Positions 50,650 through 63,562 of a DNA stretch of 64,000 nucleotides are shown piece after piece (positions within the stretch are counted from its first letter, which is position 1; each line of letters begins with the position of its first letter). Source of the DNA: Plecoglossus altivelis (taxonomy: Eukaryota; Chordata; Actinopteri; Osmeriformes; Plecoglossidae); NCBI GenBank assembly GCA_036571765.1, contig BROE01000022.1:15400827-15464826 (forward strand), written 5' to 3'. A program made the position numbers and the translations under genes. The notes beneath the pieces were generated by a model. The model saw only the letters and a program-made list of their open reading frames with translations. It was not told the DNA's origin and made no database searches.

Positions 50650-52140
50650 CTGTGGGATAAGCAGAGAAAAAGAGGAACGGTAGGAGGGATGGGTGTGATG
50701 ATGAGGGAGGGAAAGAGATGGAGAGGAGTGAGAGGAGGGGACAGCCCAGCGTGAGGGAGATGATGGGTGGGCAAGGTTGAAGGGGAAAAGAGGGAAAGGA
50801 AGAGGCCAGAAGAGATGGGAGACAAGAGGAGTTTACAGACAGGGAGGGACAGAGAGAAGATGACATCATTAGCAAGACCACAGTTTCTCAGGTATAATCT
50901 TTATTAAGACATTCTTCAAGCTAAGTCGATGGTCATTTCTCTGTTCATTTGACCCTGTTGTTGTTGTATTCTCTGAATGAAGGCATGTTTATCAAGAACC
51001 AAAAAGAAAACAGGCGTATAGCCTTAAAAAGCGGAATTGGTCTCAAGACAAAAACTCCACCTTGAAAAGAAACAAGCAAAAAAAAGTGCCCTTAAAAGAT
51101 CCTCTATGCAAGATTGACGTCATTTACAGGAAGTCTATTCAGCCTGTAGCCTATTCCACCTCTAAGCCACTCTCTAAGACCTTCACCTAAATGCAACCAG
51201 AGGCTTTGTACACACTCAATACATCACTTCTTTCGGAAACTGCAACTCTATGATGGACAACCTGTTATCCAGTTTCCTGTTCCTACTTGTGTGTCTCTAT
51301 TGCTAGTTCACCTTCTAGATGATGCTATGCATACATTATGGACACAGATTGAGCCAGGAGGGATCCCTGGATGAGGCAGCCATTAAGCATTGACACTCCT
51401 TGATCAGTGTGCATGTGCAGTTTGCAAGAACCTGACAGGTCTGGGGAGAGGCCCAAGTGGCCTGTGAACCTTCCCTCACTTGGAGGTGTGGAGGGAAGAT
51501 GAGCTCTGAGCTAGAGTGAGAAATGTGGTTCGGATGGGATAAAAGTGTGGTTAAATGTATTGAAAAGAGACTGAAAATGGGAGTTTGCGTGTTGAAAGCT
51601 GGTTGAAGCGTGGTTGAAAGTATTTTGTTTGTGACTTGATTGAGGGCTTTGAGAAGTCTCTATGACAGAGCAGAGCTGGATCGGAACCAAGCTCTTGCAA
51701 TGCCTGTCGGCTTCCTTGAAACACCAGCGCTATCTCAGCTTGCTTTAAGTCTTTAAGTCCCTAGGTCCAAGGGTGACATAGAGAAGTATTCTGTATAAAT
51801 ACATCTAAACGAAAGTTTATTGAAATACATATGTATCTCTCCACACTTATGGACTTTGAGAATATGTCATCATAGGTTGATGTTTTGTCAATAGACAGCT
51901 GTCGCTAACTGATGATGTATGGACACACTGTTGTCATTTACCTTCTAATGGCTTGGGCAGAAAGTGGGCCGCTGGTTTGGTCTTCTTGACACGGTTCCCT
52001 TTCATGGCTTGTCCATCCTTGTTAAGCCCCAAGAACCAGGCCCGGCCCGACTCTTGCTGCCGGTACAGCATGGACGAGTAGATCACATAGTAGTTCTCGA
52101 ACACCGACTCTTTAAACTTACACTCCGCTGTGAAGAGTTC
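50504..52140 (-). CDS. FGF14: FGF14, last two coding exons (gene level, partial)
   Basis: Fibroblast growth factor homologous factor 4: an intracellular protein that binds the C-terminal tail of voltage-gated Na+ channels at the axon initial segment and does not act as a secreted ligand (family knowledge). The exons 52140-51942 and 50649-50504 give 66 codons, one split Val codon and 47 codons before TAG. This is the C-terminal half of the beta-trefoil core plus the tail. Upstream exons (1A/1B, 2, 3) were not found in 52141-64000 and should lie to the right. Confidence 0.95.
50650..51941. other. FGF14 intron 4
   Basis: 1.3 kb; purine-rich at 50690-50830, otherwise ordinary. No gene was recognised. 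Confidence 0.8.
51942..52140 (-). CDS. FGF14: FGF14 exon 4
   Basis: 199 nt, the length I recall for exon 4 throughout the FHF family. The acceptor is TTTACAG and the donor GTAAAT. It encodes ELFTAECKFKESVFENYYVI, then YSSMLYRQQESGRAWFLGLN, KDGQAMKGNRVKKTKPAAHF and LPKPLE. Ala in FTAEC replaces the Pro I recall in mammals, and KDGQ replaces KEGQ. Among FHFs the KTKPAAHFLPKPLE stretch is common; FGF14 is favoured over FGF12/13 by the next exon and by synteny. Confidence 0.95.
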
Positions 52141-54829
52141 CTGTAAAGACAAATTCCCAGATAGAAGAGGATTAGGGATGATGTGGGGCAATGACAGACG
52201 CCTCGACCTGGACATATCGCTCTTCGACAGGCCCGTGCTCTTCACGAGAGCGGGAGCACACTAGAGAAGGCACCATCCTGCCAGAGCAGCGCATTTCCTG
52301 CACAATCACCATTTGATCCTGTCGCCATTGACAGAGGTCAAAAAGACACAGTGTGCATTAGCAACATGCTAGTGTGGTACAGATTAATGGAGGGGCAGGC
52401 CCGGAAAGTGCTTTCCCAGGTGTAGAGGAGACCGTAGCTCCAGATGTTCCCTGAGAGGGCGATACCGCAGAGGGCTGAGGTCAGTTTGAGGCAGACCGTC
52501 ATTCTGACTGTAATCATGACAAATGGACGTGTGCTGGCAGCGGAACATCCACAGAAGATAAGAAAGCAAGGCTTCTCTCACCGCTCTGTAGTTTACATTT
52601 GGATGTTTTGTCCCCGGTAGTTGAGCGCTGGTAGTTTAAAGTACTTTGTTTACCGGTACTTTGAACAAATAAGTTTGGTGTGGGTAAGTTTGGCCCCAGT
52701 ATGCTCATCCTGGTATTTGGGTCTGAGATTTTGGTAGTTTTGCCTAATTGACATGATTTCCCAATTTAGACCCATCTCAGAAGGCTTCAGAAGACCGCCT
52801 GATATCTCCTGAATGTGTCACCAAGGGAGAAGCGTCTATGGTATTTCCGTGTGAAAGACCGCACAAAGTCAACGATCTCCCCATCCTTCACATTCCTGCT
52901 CTGCAAAGACTAATGGGAAGCAGAGAACCAAACTGTCCTCCATCCATCTCCAGAGGATGAGGAGAACAGGACGATAATAATGAGTCTTCCCCACCCTGGC
53001 CTGCCCGGCAACAGCTAAAAATAAAGACACTCGTTTGACAGTATTAATCAAAGCAAGACTCCTATCTGTCTGAAAAGGAAGTGAAACTCAAGAACAGTTC
53101 AAGTCACCTTCAGTATCACCACACACCTGTAGAGACTAAAGCCAGAATGGGAAAAGCTGTGTCTCCTTAGTTACCTAAACACTAGTTAGTGTATGTATTG
53201 CAGTGGCTTGTTGTCAACCAAAACGGGGTTGAATAAGGTTAACCGCAGAGTTAGGGACAAATCCTGAAGGCCCTGTCTTGTTGTATACAACACAACACAT
53301 GAATTATCAACTATCCGGTGTGCTTAAATTCACACAGTGCATTTACAGAACGCATACCTCTTAAACACTTTAGTGTACACTTTAGTAACCACTTTACACC
53401 TTTCAGCGTGTATTTCTGACGGCCCTTCAAAAAAGAAATCCTTCAACTTGTCCGTGACACTGCGACAGGTTGTAAATGACCAACGGTTGACAAGGTTGCT
53501 AATACAAGCTGTTTGTTCTTTTTGCCCGCGTTTGAGAGTTGCTCTTTAGATGGCGGATTATTTATAGTAACTAAATGTCTTGTTTCCGCATGTTGCACAT
53601 CACAAGGTAATAGCAGTTATTAGGCCTGTGTTAAATTACTCTTGTCAGAGACGAGAGTAGCATGGACTGGACTGGGTTTGGCAGGGCAGCGGGGAGGGAG
53701 AGGAAGACAAGCCAGAGACACTTTGAAGTGATATAATGAGGGTTTGACTTCGATGAGATGGCATGATTTAGGTGAGGGAGACGGAAGAGGGGCGGGCAGG
53801 CAAACTGAGTTCGGAGGGGGGAGCTTCCCATGTCCCTGGATGGAGGAGCCTCCAGAAAGGGGTAGAACAGGACAGCTGCTGTCCCGCAAACGCAAAAACA
53901 ACCAAGCTTTTAAAGGCTGGGTTGCTGAGACAAATGTGGCGTTAAGGATTCAGACGAAATCAGAAGTGGCCAACTGTAGTTTAGTGAGCGACTTTGCCAA
54001 AGCGCTTAATGCCTATACTACACCATAAGTGCCGTTCCTCTAATACTTTTTATGGCAATGCAGGCCTACATTCATTCTTTTAGCACATTTTTTATAAGGA
54101 ATGATTTACAAAAAGGACACGATAAGTGAGTGTAGAAGATTATCAAGCACTCAAGACCAATCAAGACGCAAACAGTTTTAACAGTATGACAGTGCTAAAT
54201 GCCAATGAACAGCAAGCCATCCCTGTTCATCTGAGGTTAGTCTTTGTTAAAGATTGAAAAAGAAAAGGCAAAGTTAAAAAAAAGATGAAAAACCACCAAA
54301 TTCCAAAAGCAGACACTTAATTATCGACTTGATTAAAGGCTAGTGGGCAACTGTTGATTAAAGACACATATTTGCTTGGTCTCAAATGCACAACAAGGCT
54401 AAACACCATTTTCCTTCATTTTGTTGTGAGTGTGCGTCTGGGATTCATGATGTGTTGCCGGAAAGTGTTTATCTACAGGCTACTTATCATAGGTAGCACC
54501 AAGGTAGGCTAATTTGTGCTTTTTTTCCAGAAATGGATGGCAAAAGTGATTGTGGATCCTAATGTGCATGTGTCCCACCATTATGTAAAACCTTGTTAGC
54601 TATGAAGGCTTATCAAAGTTTTCATCAAGGTTTCCCATTTTATAGTACTGAGGCAGGACTTGACGTCAATCCCACAGCACAAACTCCTTTGCTCCCCAAA
54701 CATCAGTGCCTAAACTGGTGTTAAAACACCTTCTCAGAAGTGAGAACGTGTCTGAAGTTTACCGTCACACTTCCGTAAGTCACTTCAGTCTGGTAATTAA
54801 ATCTCCGTCCGCTTCCTAGTCAGCTGACG

Positions 54830-55000
54830 CACTGCTTAATGCTGGTTGGCTGGCTGCCCAAATTATGCATAGGAACAGGATGGGTTGATTACTCACACTG
54901 TATGCTCCTAACGAGCCTGACATCCTCGGAGCAATCACACAGGCCATAATTAGGAGTAATCACTGGGATTTATGGAAATGTGGAGATGTGGGCCCTACGA
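54830..55000. promoter_or_regulatory. Candidate conserved non-coding element
   Basis: Unique sequence with CCAAATTATGCATAGG, GCCATAATTAGGAGTAATC and GGGATTTATGG, a texture typical of deeply conserved enhancers. Not tested by alignment. Confidence 0.3.
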
Positions 55001-57117
55001 GGGCTTCTGCAGAGGGAACACAGACGCCGGCATTGGGAAAGACTTGAGTTTGAAGAGAGGGAGAGGAAGATGGAGACGCAGAGAGAGAGAGAGAGCGAGA
55101 GGGAAGGAAGCTCCATCACTGTTTGATTTTGAGCAGGCTTTCAGATGACTCAGAGCATGAACGGCGCTCTTCTTATCTCAGGCAGGTCGCTAGTTGATTG
55201 GATCCCATCATGTCCAACGAGACTTCAATTGTTGTAGTCGTTTGCATCAGGCAGCAGGCACTGCCTCTGAACGCTTTGGAAATCCATGATTTCGAATGAA
55301 GCGTTTTCCGAATTAGAAATGGACAGTTCTCTCACGTCTGACTTTACATCGTGTGCGTCTCGGAGAGAAGAAGCAAATGATTGCCCTGTCATGTCATTCG
55401 TGTTGATGGAGCCTCGACAGAAGGCATGTACAATGTATTTGAATGAGCTGTGAAGTTCCATCCAAAGTTGATAAAGCATGTACAAGTTTGGGCGGGAGTA
55501 CATGGCGTGCATGTGTGCATGTGCGTTTGAGTGTGCGTATAATATTAGCTCTTACATGATGATAGTGTGAATGCGTGCGCGCTCGACTGAGTGGGAAGGC
55601 TTGTTTTGACTCCTCTGCCGGTCTGTAATTGAGCTGGGAGAGGACAGGGGTGTCTGGTCTGGTTTGAGTCTGCTCTGATCTGCAGCTTGCTAACTTTATT
55701 AAGGAGGGACGACCCCTCCGTGTCCTCTCCAGGCGTCCGCCTCCGTCTCCCTCTCCCCTTTTCTCTGTTCTTCCTTTCTTTGCCTGCTCCTGGGCCATTC
55801 GAATATAACACGGAGCCGCGCAGGCGGTTGCCATGGCAACAGCGAGGGGAGCTCCGGAATGGTCCCCCCCCCCCGCTCCGCCCCGTCCTCCAGTAAGACG
55901 GAAGGGTTGCCCACACCTGCCGACTGTCACGAAAACACTGGCTGCGCTTTGGGGGTCGACGGCTACGGCGTTCTGGTTTTGGCGTCGCTCTCTTACAGGC
56001 TTAGGGCGGTTGATCTGATGACTTATAAACAGATATGGCTGGTAAACCATGCCACCCCCCCTCCCCCCGACTATATTCGAAAAGGGGAAAAGCCTGACAT
56101 TGAAGGAGAGCGAGGAAGAGAGAGAGCATTAGCGCAGGACACACCTCCACAACGATAGCAAATCGAATCATTTTTTAAGGCACAAAACGTCTGATTCTCT
56201 CCCCTCTCAATTCCCCTGCCAGCGTCCTCTTGAAATCACTCCCTCCCCAGCTCCTGATTGGTCATGCTGTGAATAGGAGGGCCATAATTGACCTTGGTCA
56301 CAGACGGAGCAAGAACGACGAGGGAAAGAGACCAAAAGAAATAGAGAGGAAGATTGGGGGAGAGAGGAGAGATGGCAGACAGAGGGATAGTCAACCCTAA
56401 ATAATCACCACATTCACCCTCAGGAATCAGGGAGGGGGAGATAGGGATGGAAAAAAAGGGAAAAGTGAAAGTTTGAAAGAGATGGGCAGAGGGAGAAAGA
56501 GACAACAGTTCTGAGAAGTGGATCTTTCAGAAAAACAAACGGACGACCACAAGAAAAACAACTAAGAAGAGTAGCAGCAAGACGAGGGAGTCCAGAATGA
56601 CAAGCTGATACAAATGCAAGCTGGGAGTGGAGAAAAACAGAGCAGAAACAGTATCTCTGAGTGTTCGAGTAATGCGGTTGGAAGGCGCCTGAAACCAGGG
56701 AGATCCTTGTTAACATGCAAAGGGATCTCTCACAGTGATGGAGAGGATAACTAAGAAATTGTTTATTCATGCTGCGAGCATATTGCCTATATGAATCCGC
56801 AGTCAACGGTCTCTAGGAAACCAAAGAGCACACCTACACTCATTTGTATCAGGGAAACACTTCTGTGTTTACAGCATCAAACCATGACATGGGAACTACT
56901 CTAATGTATAGCCATTTGTTAGGATATCACTATATTCTAAGTTGGAAATAAAGAGGAAATTGAAAGTCTATTTAAAATCATATTCTTCCGCCTGCCAACT
57001 AAGGCAACATCAGTCCTAAATGGTCCGACAGAAAAAGTAGTTTCACAGGACTTTGTCATGTCGAGGCAATTCATTAATATAAGGATTACGAAGTGATACA
57101 TTTCTTGTATCTTGTAT

Positions 57118-57580
57118 CTATCTGTCTGCCTGCCTGCCTGTCATTTCATCAGTTAATCTACAAGCTTGACGACCTGCCTGCCTGCCTGTCTGTCTGCCTT
57201 CCTGTCTGCCTTCCTGTCTGCCTGCCATCCTCCCAGCCTGTCTGTCTGTCTGCCTGCCTGTCTGCCTGCCTGCCTGCCTGTCTGCTACATCACCTGCCTG
57301 CCTGTCCGTCCGTCCGTCCGTCTGTCTGTCTGTCTGTCTGTCTGCCTGCCTGCCTGCTACATCACCTGCCTGCCTGTCTGCCAGGCTGTCTGCCTGCCTA
57401 TCTGTCTGTCTGTCTGTCTGTCTGCCTGGCTGTCTGCCTGCTACATCATCTGCCTGCCTGTCTGTCTGTCTGTCTTTCTGTCTGCCTGGCTGTCTGCCTG
57501 CTACATCACCTGGCTGCCTGCCATCCTCCCCGCCTGTCTACCTGGCTTTTTGCCTTTCCGTCTTCCTGCCTGTCTGTTAT
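57118..57580. repeat. Long (TGCC)/(TGTC)/(CCGT) tetranucleotide array
   Basis: About 460 bp of CTGC/CTGT units interrupted by recurring gctacatcacctgcctgcc blocks, which suggests a higher-order repeat of about 75-90 bp. The resulting Cys/Leu/Pro-rich open frames (up to 189 codons) are artefacts. Confidence 0.95.
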
Positions 57581-59689
57581 GCAGAGGGGGCTGACCCGAT
57601 CACACACTGATTATAAAGTAATACATTTCTTGGCTTGGCAGACACCAGCTCCAGTGCTCTGACAGCTTCAGTGCTCTAATCCCAGAAAACGACAGCCAGA
57701 TGGAGCACTCAGGGTGACGCCAGGCATCTCCAACCTTCAAAACCAAACACTCAACTCTTTTAATTTGGACTCGATCTTTTTCATCATTATCAAATGAGGC
57801 AATTTTGCACTTGGACTTGTTGTAAATATGCCTTGAGAGAGACTGTTCTTATTCTTACTATTATGTTATTGTTGAAGTAGCCCTGGGTGTGGAACAAAGC
57901 TTTAGTAAGGAATTATCCTTGAGTTTTCATGGTTGGCATGTGGCTGACGTCCACATTATTTACTTTGTTTATTTGAAGTGTTAATGTACGTCCTTGGGGA
58001 ACCAAGCCGAATCCATGAGACCCAGTGATAATTATGCTCCCAGCACTCTTACTGTCTCGCTCGGAATCTCTTTGAAGCTTTTCTGGATATGCGTGGGACA
58101 TGCCTTGTTGTATAGCCTGACGCCATCCACTCACGTGAGGCTTTCACAGATGATGATCTTAAACACTGAAAAAAGACTGCCATGCCATTTTGAAACCCCC
58201 CATCCCCGTCAAGTAGAGAGCAAACAAGATTGTACATACAAACGTACACGCACACAACACCTCGTTCGTTCTGATGGACAAGGTACAGCCCAATAACCAC
58301 ACCGTACAGGCGGTGGTAATTTCCCGTTTTCAAGATGGTTTCTTCAATAAGACACAGCTAAAGTGACTGGCTCTTCTCTCCCATCCAGCCGTTGTGTTTC
58401 AAGCACATCTCCCCCTGCTCACATCAAGGAAACGATCTATTTTTGAGACGTGGGTGACAAAAAAAACCCACTGACGCGCTCGCGGCGTTTGGAGACCAGA
58501 GGCACTTAAGCTTTCAATGGAGACTCCCCGAGGACGCTGACCTTTTAGACGCCTTTAGAATTTGAACACGGGCCTCGTCCACAGAGTCTACCGGGCACAC
58601 GCGCACACACGCAGACATGCGTGCGCAGTCGCACGCTCACGTGGACGTACACGGAAACAGACGGGGACGCATGGCGCGCGTGCACGCACGCTTAGACATG
58701 CACGCAGCTTTTTTTGTTGCTGTGACGCACTTCTTAGTGCCTCCTCTGTTTCAGTGCGACATATCAGACTGGCTAGCAGCTCACAAATACATGGTGGGCA
58801 CACAAAAATTCAATGAACGCCCCCACAATCAAAAAGGCTAAGAGGACTGGCTAATCCTACATCCAAGGTCCTGACAAAGAAAATAACACCGTCAAGTGCC
58901 ACCTGGCTGTCACGAATGGAGCCCTGTCATCTCGCTGCCTGACATGCCGTAGGGCTGTACCGGCACATGGTAGGGTAATCCAGATTCGGTAAGCTCGAGC
59001 GTATTGCAAGGAGCGACCACACAGAAGCCGCCCCATTATCGTTACATATCATCGCACTGGATCGCGTCGAAGCGTCACGATACCGTCGCTCTCCACTCTC
59101 AAACAACACGACGTCGCGAGCAACCGCAAACCCCAGAGCCGGTTGCCAATGTATTTTTGCTCGTTCAACAGCAGCGATTTGATTCTGCAATACGTGTGTG
59201 CGTGGCTGATCTGTTAAGCGCGAACGCGCTTGTCTAATGCTCAGCGAGCCTCCAGGCCTGAGAATAGCATTGGAATACCAGTCATATCAGGCCCCGAAAG
59301 CAGAGCGCCTCTGCCCGCACCCTCTAAGAACAAGCGTACAACATCACCCTCTAAAGATGGAGTCAGTACAGGCTCAACCCCGACCTACATATAGTCACAC
59401 TTTCCTGAGAGACACATTTCGAGGAGAGGGAGACGCAAGAAGAGCACGTGACGAGGGCCAGAGACAAGAGAGGAAGACAGAGAAAGAGAGAGAGGGAGAG
59501 AAATAGATAGATAGATTACCAGAGAGACACGAAGAAGAGGAAGATTTGAGTAGAATAAACACTAAAGCAGGGAGAGAGAAAAGAGAGTAGGGAGAGAGAG
59601 CACCAGATGATATGATGGTAGTTGCAATCAAAAGAACCGTGAAAGAGAACACCCCCTAGTACGTCTTGAGATTCGAGAGACCGACAAAA

Positions 59690-60190
59690 GACGTCATAGC
59701 CAGACACAAACCCCACTAAGCAGAGAAGTCGATTGACGAAGAGCAGCGCGAAAACCGTCATACAGCCAAACATCCCTTAAACGTCGATCCAGCCAAAAAA
59801 CGTCATACGATAACGGGGGAGAGAGCCACGAAGTTACGAGTATTTTAGTCACGAAAGAACGTCATACCGAGGACAAGCAGGAGTCAGAGCCAGAGAGTAG
59901 TATGATACGAAGAAGATGCAAACATGGACTTTCTCATACCAACCCCTGCAACTAATACTTTGTTCGAGTCGTCACACACACGCCTTCGATGAGTTCAGGT
60001 TCCCGAAGCACAACGGCAAGACTTTACTGAGCGTAAGCGGCTTCACAAAGTAATGCATCAAATAAACGTGCTCGAATATGTTGTCATAAAGTGGAATGCC
60101 CTTGTTAAGACGTTAATTTTCGTTCAAAACGTCATACGTGTCTAGACTTTCGCTCTTACCTATTGGACACGCCCAAAAACGTCATATCCT
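59690..60190. other. Cluster of six A-run plus CGTCATA motifs
   Basis: CGTCATA occurs at 59692, 59756, 59801, 59860, 60130 and 60180, each preceded by an A-rich stretch (aaaa/aaaaaa/aaagaa). The complement TATGACG contains a TGACG half-site of the CRE/ATF type. It could be a regulatory cluster or the subterminal repeats of a small DNA transposon; the function is unknown. Confidence 0.7.
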
Positions 60191-62510
60191 ACACCTTTCA
60201 AGCAAGAGCCAGTTGCTATGCATGCCTCCCAGCCGTTAATTTCTCATCACAAGAACACAGTACAATCACTATATCGCACACCTCATGATTTCAAGGCCGT
60301 TATCACATCAAATGTCTTTCTTTTCAAATACACACCTATTTGGGCAAGACTACAGCTAGTTTTACAGCTTCGACTGCTGTCACATCAAAGGATTAACTGC
60401 GGGTAATAAATAGCATAGCATAGCTTGGACAGACCCTGGAGGTTTTAACTCTTATTCTTTTCATTTGGGCTTTCACGGCAAGTACATTTTGTCCTGGAGT
60501 CTGTGCTGTACGTAGTATTAGCATCCATCGCCAGTTGGAAAACACACGTTTTTCTGCTGACCTGCACCATACGACTAGCAGTTTAATGACGACATATACA
60601 TTAGTATTTGTCAAATGTAGTATCCATGAGAGGTGGGTGGGTCAAGGGTCGTACGTCAAGGGATAAGCGAGGAAGTTCCTACATATTAATGCATGGCCGG
60701 TGTTCTCGTGCCGAGTTATGGCTAAACCACGGGATTAGTCGCAAAGACAGTGCCACGCCCAGACACGTCCAAATGTACACGCATGCAAGCGCATGCAGGG
60801 TCATGTAGGGGTGTGTGTGTGGGCGGGGGGTTAACAGGGTAGGACGATGAGGGAACCAGGTGAACCGGGCGGAATGGCCCTTGGGAGGAGGGGGGGCGGT
60901 ATGGACGTAATGCCAGGGACAAAATGTTGCCGTCGTCTGCTATAATCCCGCAGCCATAGGAGAGGCAGGTAATCCCGTGGCTGTCCGGTACGGCACTGGT
61001 AAACCGCCGATACAGACAGGAACAGACACGATGGGACAGGCCTTGCTCGTGCGCACAGACACACGACCCTGCACGCACGCACGCCACAACACACGACCCT
61101 GCACGTACGCACGCCACACTGCCAGCCATGCAACTCATGCTCGCTGGAGGCAGGAGAGGAATCTTGAGCAGACTGCCAGGAGAGCCAAAGCCATCGTTTG
61201 GCTACGGCAGGAATGCTAAACCAGCCAGCCGGCCGGCCAGCCAGCCGTGCAGGTCGTCTAGATATCTGGTGGAAACCAATCTGTCTCCAGTAGGAAGACA
61301 AACGAAACCGTCCGAAACCAGCTGTCAGACTGGGGGATTGGGCACTGCTTTGTGTTGTACATTGTGTGCTAAAGATCACAGTTCTATCTCTCTCTCTGTC
61401 TCTTTCTTTGTCTTTTGCTTGTCTTTCCCTCGCTCTCTCTCTTTACATGTTCTTCTCGCTCTGTGTCTTGCTCTCCCGTGCTTGCAAACCCTGTCGCCCG
61501 AACAACCTCCCCACACCTCCACGCGACCATGCACACAAACTGCCGTGGCAGGCTGGCGAGCGGGGCGCGTTCCGTCTCGCGTCTGATCGGAGCAGGTGAT
61601 GAGCTGCGCGTCTGACAGCCACATCAGACTACTTCCGGATTTGCCATCTTATCAGATGCAGCTGATACCGTCTGCAGGAATATCCTTATCATTAGCATTA
61701 CAGGGTGGCTGCAGATAAACGGATACAGAGCGCCGGCACGTTTACCACAACCCAGATGGTGGGAGAATTTAATACAAACTTCAGACAGATTGTTCCCTAT
61801 TGCTCCAGGGAGATTCAAGTCGCTGAGCTTATCACAGAGAGAGATGCGGTTCCAGGCCGTTGGTCCAATAGGCTTGTCCTGTCTCTGTGTTTCCATGATG
61901 CTAAGAAACGGTCACTTTGTCGAAAGCATTGGTGCTTTCGGACTCAAGTTCTGCCAACAAAACCATTTCCACGTTCTTTTAGCCTGTCTGGAAAACAGGG
62001 ATTTGTTTACAGTACACGAAAAACATTGCGGCGATTACAGTGCCTGTTGTGTTTTTAGATGACACCTTGTTTGCAATATCAACACGTGTTGACTGATTAG
62101 AGCAGCAGTGTAGATAGACTACTCCAGCAACAGGAGACATGCTTTACAATCAAGGAGAATACGAGTGACCTGCTTCTCAAACCGCTGCTTGTTTGAAAAG
62201 CAGCCTGTAACCTTTCCCCGCCCCCCCCAGCCCCTTCCCAACCTATCAGCACATTCCCTGTGAGTGTGTCTGCATGCGCGCATGTGTGTGTGTGCATGCG
62301 TGTGTGGGGGATTGACAGGGTGGGATGATGAGAGAGTGGGTGTGTAGTGCAGTACATTAAGCTTGCTATGATGTATGGCTACACAGAACTTTGTAACTTT
62401 CTACCTAGCTAAGTATCATAACACACAATCACACGCACGCACACTTGTGGTTGACACGAGTGGTTGTAGTGTGGTTTCGACAGTCCCTCTAGTTGCGGTC
62501 TTATAGAGCT

Positions 62511-62555
62511 GGGTGAGGTTGGGTGAGGTTGAGTGAGGTTGGGTGAGGTTGTGTG
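62511..62555. repeat. Short 10-bp tandem repeat (gaggttgggt)
   Basis: About four copies of a gaggttgggt-like unit, ending at a TG tract. Confidence 0.85.
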
Positions 62556-62830
62556 TGTGAGGAGTCCAAGTCAGTAAGCAAGACAGACAGGAGTGAATGA
62601 ATTCTCATGATTCACAGCCTTGCCTCTTTCTCTCTCCCTCCCTCTCTCACTTTCTCTTCATCTCTCTCTCACTCCTCTCTCTCTCCATCTCTCTCTTCTC
62701 CCTCTGTGTATTGATTTTAAAGCTGCAGGGGTGAAGCTTGATAAAATGCTACTTTCATTCAGGGGAAGTAGAAAGGGCACAGAAGGATTCTGGCCTGGCA
62801 GAGGATGAGGGCGGTGTGCGTGCATGTGTG

Positions 62831-63036
62831 TGTGTGTGTGTGTGTGTGTGAGTGTGTGTGTGTGTATGCTTTTATCACTCTTGGCTAGGTGAAGGCTAGG
62901 GACTCCACACCAAACGAACCCCTTTTTTAACAACAGTCCCAACCAGCAGGAACCGGATTGGAACCAGCACCCTGCCGACCCCTTAAAACCAGCCCTGCCG
63001 TCAGCCAGTACAACCCCCCTCCCCCGCCCCCCTCAC
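62831..63036. repeat. Left copy of a duplication flanking the N gap
   Basis: From the TG microsatellite through the words cactcttggctaggtgaagg to the C-rich end, this stretch matches 63357-63562 base for base at a constant offset of 526. The match breaks at the gap edge. Confidence 0.9.
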
Positions 63037-63043
63037 CCAACCC

Positions 63044-63350
63044 NNNNNNNNNNNNNNNNNNNNNNNNNNNNNNNNNNNNNNNNNNNNNNNNNNNNNNNNN
63101 NNNNNNNNNNNNNNNNNNNNNNNNNNNNNNNNNNNNNNNNNNNNNNNNNNNNNNNNNNNNNNNNNNNNNNNNNNNNNNNNNNNNNNNNNNNNNNNNNNNN
63201 NNNNNNNNNNNNNNNNNNNNNNNNNNNNNNNNNNNNNNNNNNNNNNNNNNNNNNNNNNNNNNNNNNNNNNNNNNNNNNNNNNNNNNNNNNNNNNNNNNNN
63301 NNNNNNNNNNNNNNNNNNNNNNNNNNNNNNNNNNNNNNNNNNNNNNNNNN
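63044..63350. other. Assembly gap (307 N)
   Basis: A run of 307 undetermined bases, bounded on the right by a TG microsatellite that also occurs at the start of the left copy. Confidence 1.
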
Positions 63351-63356
63351 TGTGTG

Positions 63357-63562
63357 TGTGTGTGTGTGTGTGTGTGAGTGTGTGTGTGTGTATGCTTTTA
63401 TCACTCTTGGCTAGGTGAAGGCTAGGGACTCCACACCAAACGAACCCCTTTTTTAACAACAGTCCCAACCAGCAGGAACCGGATTGGAACCAGCACCCTG
63501 CCGACCCCTTAAAACCAGCCCTGCCGTCAGCCAGTACAACCCCCCTCCCCCGCCCCCCTCAC
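63357..63562. repeat. Right copy of a duplication flanking the N gap
   Basis: Identical to 62831-63036 at offset 526. After 63562 it continues into a C-rich stretch and unique CpG-rich sequence, suggesting this is the true continuation and the left copy is a contig end. Confidence 0.9.

Noticed and set aside
57093..57662. 189- and 142-codon Cys/Leu/Pro-rich open frames
   Set aside because: Translation of TGCC/TGTC tetranucleotide repeats.
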